A stretch of 64,000 nt of DNA from an uncultured bacterium (GCA_905215525.1 CAJMQJ010000011.1:9516-73515); one strand, 5' to 3'; shown: positions 8,219 through 16,784, counted from the first letter of the stretch. Notes: generated by a model not told the origin, from the sequence alone. Numbers and translations are program-made.

Positions 8219-10171
8219 CTACAGGTTCTTGACACCCATCGCGCGCATGGCGTTCAGGATGGCGATGATCGCCACGCCTACGTCGCCAAAGACGGCAAGC
8301 CACATATTGGCGATACCCAGCGCTGCCAGCACAAGGATCAGCAGCTTAATGCCCAGCGCAAAGATTATGTTCTGCCAAACAATCGACATGGTCTTGCGCG
8401 CCACGCGGATCGCGCGGGAAATGTTGGACGGCTTGTCGTCCATCAGCACCACGTCGGCGGCCTCGATCGCGGCGTCGGAGCCCATGGCGCCCATGGCAAT
8501 GCCCACATCGGCGCGCGTAAGCACAGGAGCGTCGTTGATACCGTCGCCGACAAAGGCGAGCTTGCCCTTGCCACTTTCGGCCGCGAGTAGCGCCTCAACG
8601 CGCTCGACCTTGTCGCCCGGCAGGAGCTGCGCGTGGAACTCGTCGAGACCGAGTTGCTTGGCCACAGACGCTGCAACCTCCTCGCGGTCGCCCGTGAGCA
8701 TGACGGTGCGGTTGATACCGGCGGCATGCAGGTCGCGAATCGTTTGCTCCGCATCGGCCTTAACGGTGTCTGCAATCACGATGTGGCCGGCGTACACGCC
8801 GTCAACGAGCACGTGGAGGATCGTGCCGACAACCTCACAGTCCGGTGCTTCAACGCCGGCCGCGGCGAGCATCTTGGCGTTGCCAACGACGACGTGCTTG
8901 CCGTCGATGGTTGCCGTCACGCCGTGGCCCGCGTCGTTGGCATAGTCGCTCACGCGCTTGGGGTCGACCTCGCCCTGGTAGGCGTCGCGCACGGACTGCG
9001 CGATGGGGTGATCGGAGAACGACTCAGCAAGGGCTGCGACTTCGAGCAGCGACTGCTCGGTATAGCCAGCCTCGGGGTGCACCGCGACGACTGAGAACGT
9101 GCCGTTGGTGAGGGTGCCCGTTTTGTCGAAGACGATGGTGTCCACGTCGGCGAGCGTCTCGAGGTAGTTGGAGCCCTTGATGAGAACGCCCAGCTTGGAC
9201 GCGCCGCCGATGCCGCCAAAGAAACTCAACGGTACGCTGATCACGAGGGCGCACGGGCAGCTGACGACCAGGAAGGTCAGGCCGCGCAGGATCCAATCGG
9301 ACCAAGCGCCAGTCACCAGGCCGCCGCCAAGCGCGAGCACCGCGGCAGCGCCAGTGACGGCGGGGGTGTAGACGCGGGCAAAGCGCGTGATGAAGTTCTC
9401 GGTGCGCGCCTTCTTTTCGCTGGCATTCTCCACGAGCTCCAGAACACGAGCGACGGTTGACTCGCCAAAGGGCTTGGTGGTGCGCACGTGGATGAGGCCC
9501 GTCATGTTGATGCAACCGCTGATGATATCGTCGCCGGTCTTGGCCGGGCGGGGGACCGACTCGCCCGTGAGTGCGGCGGTGTCGAGCTGGGTTTCGCCCT
9601 CGACGATGACGCCGTCGATAGGCACGCGCTCGCCGGGCTTGACCACGATCACGGTGCCGACGGCGATGTCATCGGGAAAGACCTGTTCGAGTGTGCCGTC
9701 GGCTTGCTCGACGTTAGCGTAGTCGGGCGCGATGTTCATCATGGCACTGATCGACTTGCGGCTCTTGCCCACGGCGTATGCCTGGAACAACTCGCCGACC
9801 TGGTAGAACAGCATGACAGCGGCGCCTTCGGCCATGTGCGGGTCGGTGTCGGGGAAGAGCACCATGGCAAACGCGCCGATGGTCGCGACGGCCATGAGGA
9901 AGCTCTCGTCGAAGGCCTTGCCGCGGCGGATGTTATTGAATGCCTTTTGCAGTACGTCGTAGCCGGCAATCAAAAACGGCACGAGGAACAGCACAAAGCT
10001 GGCGTAGATGTTGCCGGGCTCCCCAAATGCGATAGTGAGGGCGCCGAGCTCATCGAGGGCATAAACAACGGCAAAAATGCCCAGTGCTACCAGGATGCGG
10101 TTGCGCTTATGCTCAAGGGACTCTTTCTTCTTGCGCTTCTTCTTTTTCTTTTTGGGATCGGCGGCTGTCAT
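8219..10171 (-). CDS. Zinc/cadmium-exporting P1B-type ATPase
   Basis: A 650-residue inner-membrane pump. The motifs are TGES (about 201), the metal-binding membrane CPC (SCPCAL, about 303-308), DKTGT with the phosphorylated Asp (about 348) and VGDGINDAP near the C-terminus. CPC with no cytoplasmic N-terminal HMA domain fits the Zn/Cd/Co/Pb group. In place of HMA the protein begins with a lysine run (PKKKKKKRKKK, residues 6-16). The HMA domain is encoded separately 99 bases upstream (10271-10489). A ribosome site GAGAGG precedes the ATG, and an operator copy lies at 10194-10215, so it can be transcribed on its own. Confidence 0.92.
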   Translation of the reverse strand: MTAADPKKKKKKRKKKESLEHKRNRILVALGIFAVVYALDELGALTIAFGEPGNIYASFVLFLVPFLIAGYDVLQKAFNNIRRGKAFDESFLMAVATIGAFAMVLFPDTDPHMAEGAAVMLFYQVGELFQAYAVGKSRKSISAMMNIAPDYANVEQADGTLEQVFPDDIAVGTVIVVKPGERVPIDGVIVEGETQLDTAALTGESVPRPAKTGDDIISGCINMTGLIHVRTTKPFGESTVARVLELVENASEKKARTENFITRFARVYTPAVTGAAAVLALGGGLVTGAWSDWILRGLTFLVVSCPCALVISVPLSFFGGIGGASKLGVLIKGSNYLETLADVDTIVFDKTGTLTNGTFSVVAVHPEAGYTEQSLLEVAALAESFSDHPIAQSVRDAYQGEVDPKRVSDYANDAGHGVTATIDGKHVVVGNAKMLAAAGVEAPDCEVVGTILHVLVDGVYAGHIVIADTVKADAEQTIRDLHAAGINRTVMLTGDREEVAASVAKQLGLDEFHAQLLPGDKVERVEALLAAESGKGKLAFVGDGINDAPVLTRADVGIAMGAMGSDAAIEAADVVLMDDKPSNISRAIRVARKTMSIVWQNIIFALGIKLLILVLAALGIANMWLAVFGDVGVAIIAILNAMRAMGVKNL

Positions 10172-10193
10172 GATTCAAACCTCTCATTTGAGT

Positions 10194-10215
10194 TTATGAA
10201 CACTCGCTCATATAA
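10194..10215. promoter_or_regulatory. SmtB/ArsR-type operator before the ATPase gene
   Basis: TTATGAACACTCGCTCATAT has the TATGA-N8-TCATA layout of SmtB-family operators. It is nearly the same sequence as the two copies upstream of the repressor gene (10932-10988). Confidence 0.75.
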
Positions 10216-10270
10216 TTTCGCGAGCAAAGGCCGCGGCAAGCGCGGCCTCGCAGGTCAACGTATGCGCGGG

Positions 10271-10489
10271 TTAGAGAATGATCTCGCAGTCCGGCTCGGC
10301 GTCGGCGGTGAACTCAACGACGCGGTCCAGGACCTCGTCGAACTTGGCGTCGTCGGCCTCGAGCGTCAGCTTCTGGGTCATAAAGTTGACCGAAACGGAC
10401 TTGACGCCCTCGAGCTTGGCAAGTTCGTCCTGAAGCTCGCGCGCGCAGTTGGCGCAATCGATCTCGTCGAGCTTGAACTGCTTTTTCAT
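10271..10489 (-). CDS. Free-standing heavy-metal-associated (HMA) domain protein
   Basis: A 72-residue protein with the beta-alpha-beta ferredoxin-like pattern of HMA domains. The metal-binding pair is C12-A-N-C15 (DCANC). The loop before it is acidic (LDEIDC), as in zinc-binding HMA domains such as that of ZntA, rather than the Met-rich loop of copper chaperones. It lies between the repressor and the ATPase and probably replaces the N-terminal domain missing from the pump. The ribosome site is GAAAGGAA. Confidence 0.9.
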   Translation of the reverse strand: MKKQFKLDEIDCANCARELQDELAKLEGVKSVSVNFMTQKLTLEADDAKFDEVLDRVVEFTADAEPDCEIIL

Positions 10490-10552
10490 GGTGGGTTCCT
10501 TTCCCTGTGTTAGCGGCCTGGGTGCCGGCCGCGCTGATACCGTGGTTGATTG

Positions 10553-10918
10553 CTATTCGCAGATATGGCTCATGCCCTGGTTAAGCATGGTGTAGACGTG
10601 ATCGTCGGCGAGCGAGTAGAGAATGTTGCGGCCGTCGCGGCGGAACTTGACCAGGTGCGACTGCTTAAGCGTGCGCAGCTGGTGCGATACTGCCGACTGC
10701 GAGGTTGCGGTCGCTTCGGCGATGTCAGCCACGCAGAGCTCGCGGCCCATGAGGGCATAGAGGATCTTGATGCGTGTGGTGTCGCTGAAGACCTTGAACA
10801 GGTCGGCCAGGTCGTACAACAGCTCCTCGTCGGGAAGGTCCTCGGGCGAGCAGGTGGTGGGGACGATCGGCTCGGTGGCCTCGATGCCAGTCTTTGTTTC
10901 ATCAGCGTGGCTGCTCAT
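10553..10918 (-). CDS. ArsR/SmtB family zinc-responsive repressor
   Basis: A 121-residue winged-helix repressor. The recognition helix is in ATATSQSAVSHQLRTL (69-84). The alpha-5 metal site is complete with SmtB spacing (D105, H107, H118, E121), which indicates zinc sensing. A Cys in the alpha-3 helix (ELCVADIAE, C62) and C23 could add a Cd/Pb-type site. It leads the operon with the HMA protein and the pump. Two operator copies lie directly upstream (10932-10988), so autoregulation is very likely. Confidence 0.92.
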   Translation of the reverse strand: MSSHADETKTGIEATEPIVPTTCSPEDLPDEELLYDLADLFKVFSDTTRIKILYALMGRELCVADIAEATATSQSAVSHQLRTLKQSHLVKFRRDGRNILYSLADDHVYTMLNQGMSHICE

Positions 10919-10931
10919 TGCAACATCCTTT

Positions 10932-10988
10932 CATATGAACATGCGCTCATATAACTTACTTCCGATTATATGAGCGCATGTTCATATG
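10932..10988. promoter_or_regulatory. Double SmtB-type operator, 57-bp perfect palindrome
   Basis: The arms 10932-10954 and 10966-10988 are perfect 23-base inverted copies around an 11-base spacer. Each arm contains ATATGAAC-ATGCGCTCATAT, itself a near-palindrome of the SmtB/CzrA operator type. The site ends 13 bases before the repressor ATG. Confidence 0.85.
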
Positions 10989-11307
10989 TCAATACTATTT
11001 ACGTTAATTTCGATGACTGCTTGCCGCCTCTGCGATTTTCTGCGGGTTGGGAGACATCGACGCAATGCTCGCCAACATATTTCGAGATGTTCGGCCAGCA
11101 TGCTAAGAAAGCCACCTTGAGAAGCATTAGAACTGTTCATATTTGTACTTTATCGTGTTAAATACCGCGAGAATCAGTTCTTCCTCTACGGGAGTTCCTG
11201 CAGAATCAGTTTTATCTAAAGTTATATTGAGCATTGCTGCAGCCAATCTGGCACATCGGTGGCCGAATAAGTCGAAAAATGTAGGTGGACATCCGCAGAG
11301 ATCGCCT
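10989..11307. other. Gene-free stretch with two copies of a short motif
   Basis: I see no convincing gene. A motif reading CCNAC-TA-TTTCGA-NTNTTCGGCC occurs at 11070-11094 (plus) and 11261-11290 (minus), with a third copy at 12893-12921 (minus). The sequence is more AT-rich than the neighbours. Confidence 0.5.
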
Positions 11308-12741
11308 TTAGAAGAGCGAATTCTCAATTAGATCAATAATCGTGTCGTCTTCCGTGCGGTTTTCATCGATTTTTGCGAACATGTCGCATTCCCAAGGCCC
11401 ATTGATTTCCTCAGCAAGGGCCCCGACGTGTTGCATGTCGTCGGGTTCTGGCACATCGTTGATGCTCGGGTCATCAGCTTGCGGATATTGGCTTGCAATT
11501 TCGCGCTTGGCGGCCTCTTCTTCTTTGAGTGTCTCCAGGACGCGGCGACCGTATTCGAAGTAGCGCCGCAAGACAAATTGACGAAGAGTTTCTTGCAGGA
11601 TGGCGAAGTTATCCGGGAGTCGACCGGGCCATATCTTCTCGCGAATGCGAATCGCTTCCATGACCCGCCTAAAAGCGGACTGCTTGAAAAACGAATGACG
11701 ACTAACTGTGATAACGGCATATCCCATGTTTCGCAGCGTGTTTCGGCGTTCCTCGTCAATTGATTGCTGTTCGGGCTCGTCGTGGTAAAAGCCGTTGTAT
11801 TCGATATCGGTCATCGAATTTTCGAGCAGCGCGTCGAGGTAGAAAACCGTCCGTCGCGTTAGGGCGGCGTATCTTTTGGGGACTGGGATCGGATAGTCCG
11901 TTTTGATAGCGCGTATGGCTAAGCCACCCATTGACTTGGGCATTGTCAGCATCATGACAAACGCCGTTTCGAGTGGGGAGCGACAGCCTTCGCGTACATA
12001 AGAAAGTGCCTTAAGTGCTTTATTAGATCCACGATACCCCGATGCCTCTGAAAAGAAGGCTCTGAGCTCTTCAACGCTGGTTAGGGCTGGGCGCTCGCGA
12101 TATTGAGTTTCGTCGGACGTTCCAAGCGCGTAGGAGCCGCAGATTTCAAAGTAATACTCAACGAGCTCCGAAAGGTTGAGGTCGGCTGCTGCTTCTAACG
12201 CGCACAGCTTGATATCGACGATGTGGACGTTCGGCTCGAGTTCTAGGTAGCTTTCTGCATCAAACGTATAGCGCGTGCAGTGGCAGATGCAGCCCTTGCG
12301 GTGCCTTTTGGCATTATTGGAAAACGTCAGCACATGGATGCTTTCAGAATCGACATTCTTTCTGTTGAGCCATGCTCGCGCCGCTTCCAGGTCGGACGTG
12401 GTCGGCGCAGACACCTTGATCTTTTCCATGGGTATGGGATCGGTCGCGTAGCTTGCGAGCGAGTTGACTGTTTGGTATACAGCGCGTGCCGTGGTATGTG
12501 ACAGAACGATTCCCATACGCGCATGATGGCATAGCGGACGCCATATACGCCCGAAACTTCGGGCAACGGTATTGGGGCGCGGCTTATCTTCTGCGAACGG
12601 TGGGTTTTGAGCTGTCGTATTGAGGGGGGGGGCAGCTTCGGCTGGGGAGGTTTCTGTCGGCCGCCCCATTTTGGTGAACTTTAGTTGCGGATTCGTAGCT
12701 TCTAAGCGTTTTTGCCGACCGCTCAGATGCCTCACCAACAT
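11308..12741 (-). CDS. Unnamed DUF559/Vsr-like putative endonuclease, copy 1
   Basis: I do not recognise a named family. The C-terminal part (about residues 290-385) has the layout of DUF559/Vsr-type PD-(D/E)XK nucleases: TDIEYNGFYHDE, then a helix, then GYAVITVSRHSFFKQSAFRRV. The middle (ELVEYYFEICGSYAL, then ELRAFFSEASGYRGSNKA, then SPLETAFVMMLTMP) resembles the second domain of AbiEi-like proteins. The gene at 20962-22011 is a divergent paralog over the same blocks. The last ~80 residues are acidic and low in order. The start is uncertain: no good ribosome site precedes the 12741 start or the internal Met at about residue 76, where similarity to the paralog begins. Confidence 0.7.
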   Translation of the reverse strand: MLVRHLSGRQKRLEATNPQLKFTKMGRPTETSPAEAAPPLNTTAQNPPFAEDKPRPNTVARSFGRIWRPLCHHARMGIVLSHTTARAVYQTVNSLASYATDPIPMEKIKVSAPTTSDLEAARAWLNRKNVDSESIHVLTFSNNAKRHRKGCICHCTRYTFDAESYLELEPNVHIVDIKLCALEAAADLNLSELVEYYFEICGSYALGTSDETQYRERPALTSVEELRAFFSEASGYRGSNKALKALSYVREGCRSPLETAFVMMLTMPKSMGGLAIRAIKTDYPIPVPKRYAALTRRTVFYLDALLENSMTDIEYNGFYHDEPEQQSIDEERRNTLRNMGYAVITVSRHSFFKQSAFRRVMEAIRIREKIWPGRLPDNFAILQETLRQFVLRRYFEYGRRVLETLKEEEAAKREIASQYPQADDPSINDVPEPDDMQHVGALAEEINGPWECDMFAKIDENRTEDDTIIDLIENSLF

Positions 12742-13070
12742 AATTTGAGTTATTCGGCCTTATCCTATACGAATGGTGCGATCGCAACGTCCTATTCGAA
12801 TTGATTCAGGTAGATTTATGGGGCTTGGTTGCGAAATTGGGGCGACTATAGCGCTCGATTGCGGTTCAAGGGGCCTCGACTAGTGGTTCAGCTGGCCGAA
12901 CAACTCGAAAAAAGTAGGTGGGCCAACCTGCCGACTATGTGAAGCACGCGAATTTGCTCGTTTTGATGCAAACTAGGGTGCAGCCATAAGACTGCGCCCT
13001 AGTTTACTGCGTGCCGGTGCCTCCAGACGGATTGCACTGTGCCTGGCAGGCGCTCCCGCAGATGGATCGG
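12742..13070. other. Gene-free stretch upstream of the DUF559-like gene
   Basis: It contains one copy of the motif described at 10989-11307 (12893-12921, bounded here by TGGCC...GGCCA) and the exonuclease terminator (12971-13004). No gene is visible. Confidence 0.5.
12971..13004 (-). terminator. Terminator after the DEDDh exonuclease
   Basis: AAACTAGGGTGCAG pairs with CTGCGCCCTAGTTT, one mismatch, downstream of the minus-strand exonuclease gene. Confidence 0.65.
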
Positions 13071-14039
13071 TTATTTCGCAAACAGGTTCTTGAGGTTGAA
13101 CTCTGCCTGGACGGTACGGAGCATGAGGTCGGTGTCGTCGAGGCCCAGGTGCTGCTCGTTGGCGTCGGCGGCGAGGGTGCCACGGCGGCGCGCCCAGTTT
13201 TCGAGCGCAGCGGGCGCGGACTCGCGGGGGAGCGAGCGCACGTCGGCGTCCAGGCTGCGGCAGATTTGGCGCGAGTCGATGACGATGATCTTGCCTGCGC
13301 GGCGTGCCTCAGCGTAACCGTCCAGATGAATTTTGAACCAGCTGTCCTCGAAGGCGGCATTGTGTGCCATGTACGGGTACTTCTTCATGAGCTTGAGCAG
13401 CTGCTTCTGCAGCTCCTTGTTCTCGCGGAACGGCTTTTTGCCGTCGATGTCGTCCCAGGTGATGTGATGGATGTTCGATAGCGGCACATCCTCGCCGCGG
13501 TAGATGTCGGGCAGGCCGCAGTAGTGTGCCTCGGCGTCATGCGGCACGGCGTCGCTGGTGAGATCCATGACCTCCCAGCCCACGTTGATGATGTAGCCGC
13601 GCTCGGGCGCGCGACCGGTGGTCTCGATGTCGATACCGAGCACGGTGCCCTGGATGGGCTTACGGGCGTAGGCCACGCCGAGCGCGTCGCGGTCGCCGCG
13701 GATCTCGCGCATAACGGACGCGGCGGTGCGCTTTTGCATCTTGCCGATGGCGGCGCAGGTGTCGGCATCGGAGAGGCCGCGCGAAAGCGTCGCGGGTGTC
13801 ACGTTGCGCAGGCGTGCCTCGCCAATCTGGTCGCACAGGTCGCGGTTGCGGTCAGCCAGGTCGCGCACGGTGGCAAAGTCGAAGCTGGGGTCGCCGTCGG
13901 CGGTAAAGTACTCGGTTTCGAGCACCTTAAGGGCCTCTTCGCCCTTCTGGCGCTCGGACTCCATGGCACCGTGATCGCCATAGATAAACATGGGAATAAA
14001 CGGCTGGCGCTCGTATTCGAGTGCTTGTGAAACGTTCAT
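13071..14039 (-). CDS. DEDDh 3'-5' exonuclease domain protein
   Basis: A 322-residue protein. The second half is an RNase T/DnaQ-type exonuclease: ExoI motif GIDIETTG (about 134-141), ExoII around AHNAAFEDSWF (about 234), ExoIII HLGLDDTDLM (about 299-308) with the His/Asp pair. The first ~120 residues have no motif I recognise and are rich in charged helices. Such proteins trim single strands of DNA or RNA; which one cannot be told. CCAAGGAG precedes the ATG. It is monocistronic with a terminator at 12971. Confidence 0.82.
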   Translation of the reverse strand: MNVSQALEYERQPFIPMFIYGDHGAMESERQKGEEALKVLETEYFTADGDPSFDFATVRDLADRNRDLCDQIGEARLRNVTPATLSRGLSDADTCAAIGKMQKRTAASVMREIRGDRDALGVAYARKPIQGTVLGIDIETTGRAPERGYIINVGWEVMDLTSDAVPHDAEAHYCGLPDIYRGEDVPLSNIHHITWDDIDGKKPFRENKELQKQLLKLMKKYPYMAHNAAFEDSWFKIHLDGYAEARRAGKIIVIDSRQICRSLDADVRSLPRESAPAALENWARRRGTLAADANEQHLGLDDTDLMLRTVQAEFNLKNLFAK

Positions 14040-14100
14040 ATAACTGCTCCTTGGACGGGCCGCGTTGTGCGGCTCGAGGTTACTGAGTTATGGCGAGATG

Positions 14101-14122
14101 ATAGTTTACCATAGGCAACTAT
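14101..14122. promoter_or_regulatory. Dyad overlapping the -35 of the metal exporter
   Basis: ATAGTTTACC-AT-AGGCAACTAT has 6-bp perfect ends and an imperfect centre, like MntR/DtxR-type sites. It abuts a -35 TTGGCA (14122-14127), which lies 16 bases from TACAAT (14144-14149). Confidence 0.45.
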
Positions 14123-14149
14123 TGGCACCGCGCCCGGGACAACTACAAT
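14122..14149 (+). promoter_or_regulatory. Promoter of the 10-TM exporter
   Basis: TTGGCA, 16-base spacer, TACAAT. It lies 63 bases before the ATG at 14212. Confidence 0.55.
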
Positions 14150-14211
14150 ACCCTAGTTGACCGCTAGGACTTTTACAATGCTGCCGAAAGACACGAAAGG
14201 TTCCATCCGTC

Positions 14212-15300
14212 ATGGATTTACTGATTGATATTCTGCTCGACGCCGGCAAGGACACGCTGTCGCTGGTGCCGTTTTTGTTGGTGACGTATCTTGCTCTCGA
14301 GACACTTGAGCACGTTGCGGGCGACCGCGTCAACGGCGCTATCAAGCGCGCCGGCGCTGCGGGTCCCGTGGTTGGCTCGCTGCTGGGCATGGTGCCGCAG
14401 TGCGGCTTTTCGGCCATGGCGGCCACGCTGTACGCCGGCCGTGTCGTGACCTTGGGCACGTTGGTGGCGGTGTTCCTTTCGACCTCCGACGAGATGCTGC
14501 CGCTGCTACTTGCCGAGCAGGTTCCCGTGCAGACTATGGCGATGCTTTTGGCTTCGAAAGCGCTGATCGCACTGGTCACGGGTTTTATCGTGGACGCTGC
14601 CATTCGCGGCCTGCGCCGTAACGCCCGCGCGCACGCGGCGATTCGCCGTACCGTGCTGGGAACCGCGGCCAACCCGGCCCACGTGAACTGCGCGCACGAC
14701 GACCACAGCGGCGGTGACATCATCGACGAGGTGGCCGAGGCAGGCGTGAGCGCCGACCACATCCACGAGCTGTGCGAGCGCGACCATTGCGGTTGTGATG
14801 AAGACGAGGACGAGCACGAACACGGACATGGCCACGATCACGGTCATGAGGGCGAACATGAACACCATGATGGTCACGGTCACTCTCACTCCCACGAAGG
14901 GACGCCTGTCCTGTCGATCATCCGCAGTGCGATCTCGCACACCGTGCAGGTCTCGGTATTCATTTTTCTGGTGACGCTGATTCTGGTCGCCGTGCTCGAG
15001 ACGTTCGGCGAGTCCGCGATCGAGCAGTTCCTGCGCGGCAACGAGACACTCGCTGTCCTGGGTTCGGCGCTTGTCGGGCTGATTCCCAATTGCTCGGCGA
15101 GCGTGGTCATTACACAGCTGTATCTGGAAGGCGCGCTGCAACTGGCGCCGATGCTCGCCGGCACGCTCATTTCCGCCGGCGTGGGTTATCTGGTGCTGTT
15201 CCGCACCAACCGCAGCGCCCGCGAAAATGCCGTGTTCCTGATCATGATGTACGTCATCGGCGCTGGCTGGGGCCTCATCCTCTCCGCCGTTGGCCTCTAA
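14212..15300 (+). CDS. Putative 10-TM heavy-metal exporter (ArsP_2/putative manganese transporter family)
   Basis: A 362-residue membrane protein made of two similar halves: VPQCGFSAMAATLYAGRVV in the first and IPNCSASVVITQLYLEGAL in the second. This is the internal duplication of the ArsP_2 family, annotated elsewhere as putative manganese transporter. The cytoplasmic linker (about 195-230) is extremely rich in His, Asp and Glu (HGHGHDHGHEGEHEHHDGH), which points to divalent metal binding. The -35 overlaps a dyad that looks like a metal-regulator site, so the DtxR-like protein at 7550 is a candidate regulator. The transported ion is not established. Confidence 0.8.
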   Translation: MDLLIDILLDAGKDTLSLVPFLLVTYLALETLEHVAGDRVNGAIKRAGAAGPVVGSLLGMVPQCGFSAMAATLYAGRVVTLGTLVAVFLSTSDEMLPLLLAEQVPVQTMAMLLASKALIALVTGFIVDAAIRGLRRNARAHAAIRRTVLGTAANPAHVNCAHDDHSGGDIIDEVAEAGVSADHIHELCERDHCGCDEDEDEHEHGHGHDHGHEGEHEHHDGHGHSHSHEGTPVLSIIRSAISHTVQVSVFIFLVTLILVAVLETFGESAIEQFLRGNETLAVLGSALVGLIPNCSASVVITQLYLEGALQLAPMLAGTLISAGVGYLVLFRTNRSARENAVFLIMMYVIGAGWGLILSAVGL

Positions 15301-15310
15301 GTGGGCCTAA

Positions 15311-15385
15311 AAAATGGGCTTCAAATAGCCATGCTCAGCGCCTGCGCAATGCGGCGACGCATGGCATTTTGAAGCCCGTTTTTTT
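15311..15385 (+). terminator. Terminator after the metal exporter
   Basis: GGGCTTCAAA-TAGCCATGC pairs with GCATGGCA-TTTTGAAGCCC, followed by seven T. Confidence 0.85.
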
Positions 15386-15427
15386 GTTGAGCCATGGATT
15401 CCGAGCGCTCACACCGCTCAAAACAAA

Positions 15428-15463
15428 AAGGTAGATTTTAGGCATGTCCCAAAAATCTACCTT
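15428..15463. repeat. GGGAC-loop hairpin, stem type AAGGTAGATTTT
   Basis: A 12-bp perfect stem encloses AGGCATGTCCCA (read on the minus strand TGGGACATGCCT). It ends 2 bases from the stop codon of the YaiI-like gene. Confidence 0.8.
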
Positions 15464-15465
15464 GG

Positions 15466-15948
15466 TTAGCGCAGTAGCTCGGTGAGGTTGCGTTTAAAGC
15501 GGATGCGGTCTTCGCTGGTAAATGCCGCCGGTCCGCGAGTGCGTCCGCCGGCGCGGCGCACCTTCTTTTCCTCGTGGCGAATAAACAGCTGCATGTCGAT
15601 GGTCGCTTTGTCGTACACGCGCCCGCGCACACCGATGGCGGCGGCATCGCGCCCGAGCACCATGCTCGCCAAGCCAATGTCCTGCGTCACGACCACGTCG
15701 CCCGCCTGCAGGCGTTCGACAATGGCAAAGTCGGCGCTGTCGGCGCCCACGCTCACGTCGAGCGTCGTGACCCAAAAGCCGCGTCGCGCGTGCTCGGCAT
15801 CGCGCGGGTCGTCGCGGCGAATGTGTCGTTCCAGGTTTTGCGTGCTATTGCCGGCGATAACAACGGCGACGCCCGCCCGCCGCGCGCAGTCAATCGACTC
15901 GCGCGTGACCGGGCAGGCGTCGGCATCAATAAAGAGCGTTCGCGGCAT
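15466..15948 (-). CDS. YaiI/YqxD family protein (DUF188)
   Basis: A 160-residue protein. The N-terminus FIDADACPVTRE (6-17) and the block GDVVVTQDIGLASMVLGRDA (about 82-101) are the hallmark acidic patches of the YaiI/YqxD family, which has a PIN-like nuclease fold but no proven reaction. GRVYDKATID and the basic C-terminus also match. It starts directly after the stop of the HdeD-like gene (TAG then ATG), so the two form one transcript. Confidence 0.92.
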   Translation of the reverse strand: MPRTLFIDADACPVTRESIDCARRAGVAVVIAGNSTQNLERHIRRDDPRDAEHARRGFWVTTLDVSVGADSADFAIVERLQAGDVVVTQDIGLASMVLGRDAAAIGVRGRVYDKATIDMQLFIRHEEKKVRRAGGRTRGPAAFTSEDRIRFKRNLTELLR

Positions 15949-16551
15949 CTAGTGCACCAGTTTGCCAAATTGAATGGCGCGAACAATGAGCGTTACGCCA
16001 AACACCAGCAGCGCGGCGCCACTAAAGATGACAAGCATCTTGGCCGACCACAGCGGATAGATAAACACGAACATGCCGGCGATGATGGAGAGTGCACCGC
16101 TCAGGATGGCAAGGGCGCGGTTGAACGAAAGCTCGGACTCCAGAATGGACATGACACCTTCGACAATCCAGCCAAAGCCGGCCACGATAACCACCATCGT
16201 GGTGAGTGTCGCGGTCGAGAAGGCCTGGTTGCGCAGGATTATGACGCCGCCCAGGATAATGAGTAGGTTGGAGATGATGCTCGTCACGCGCCAGCCAGTG
16301 GGCAGCAGCGGCTCAAAAATGGCAGTGAACAGCCTGATGGCAGCGGTGATTACAAAGTAAAAACCCAGGACGGTCGTCAAAAAGACGAGGGACTTGGCGG
16401 GTGCAAAAAGCAGCGCGATGCCAGCAATGAGCGCCACGACGCCCGTGATGGCGTAGATCCAGCGCACGGCCTTGACGGCTTTGCCCGCCATGCTTTTCTC
16501 GTCAAATCCAAACTGGCTCGATTTTTGGTCATCGTTCTTAAAGATGCCCAT
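15949..16551 (-). CDS. HdeD family membrane protein
   Basis: A 200-residue protein with six hydrophobic segments in three pairs, the pattern of HdeD/DUF308 proteins: short membrane proteins linked to acid stress in enterobacteria but of unknown molecular role. I chose the Met at 16551 because GGAAAGGAG stands in front of it; the longer frame upstream has no ribosome site. It is co-transcribed with the YaiI-like gene. Confidence 0.88.
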   Translation of the reverse strand: MGIFKNDDQKSSQFGFDEKSMAGKAVKAVRWIYAITGVVALIAGIALLFAPAKSLVFLTTVLGFYFVITAAIRLFTAIFEPLLPTGWRVTSIISNLLIILGGVIILRNQAFSTATLTTMVVIVAGFGWIVEGVMSILESELSFNRALAILSGALSIIAGMFVFIYPLWSAKMLVIFSGAALLVFGVTLIVRAIQFGKLVH

Positions 16552-16737
16552 AAGTCTCCTTTCCGTGCGGCGTAAGCCTTGATCGTTACAACCAGTATCC
16601 CCTAAGGGCGCTGACGTATGGGTCGGGGAGGGCGAAACGTAACCCAAAGGCCCGAATTGTTTCCGTTGTTCCCCACGTCGCGATTTTCTATTCAACAGGT
16701 GTAGAACATTGCAGCCCTGTTCGTTATTGCCTACGTT

Positions 16738-16756
16738 TTAGGTTAGATTTTCCTAA
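16738..16756. promoter_or_regulatory. DtxR/IdeR iron-box candidate
   Basis: TTAGGTTAGATTTTCCTAA matches 15 of 19 positions of the DtxR/IdeR box TTAGGTTAGGCTAACCTAA. It lies 28 bases before the nitroreductase ATG. Confidence 0.5.
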
Positions 16757-16784
16757 GGACAATTGGCTTGTATTGGGGGTCCCT

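Noticed and set aside
11127..11327. 66-codon frame on the minus strand
   Set aside because: Its reading (CPPTFFDLFGHRCA) is the translation of the short repeated motif; no ribosome site and no homology seen.
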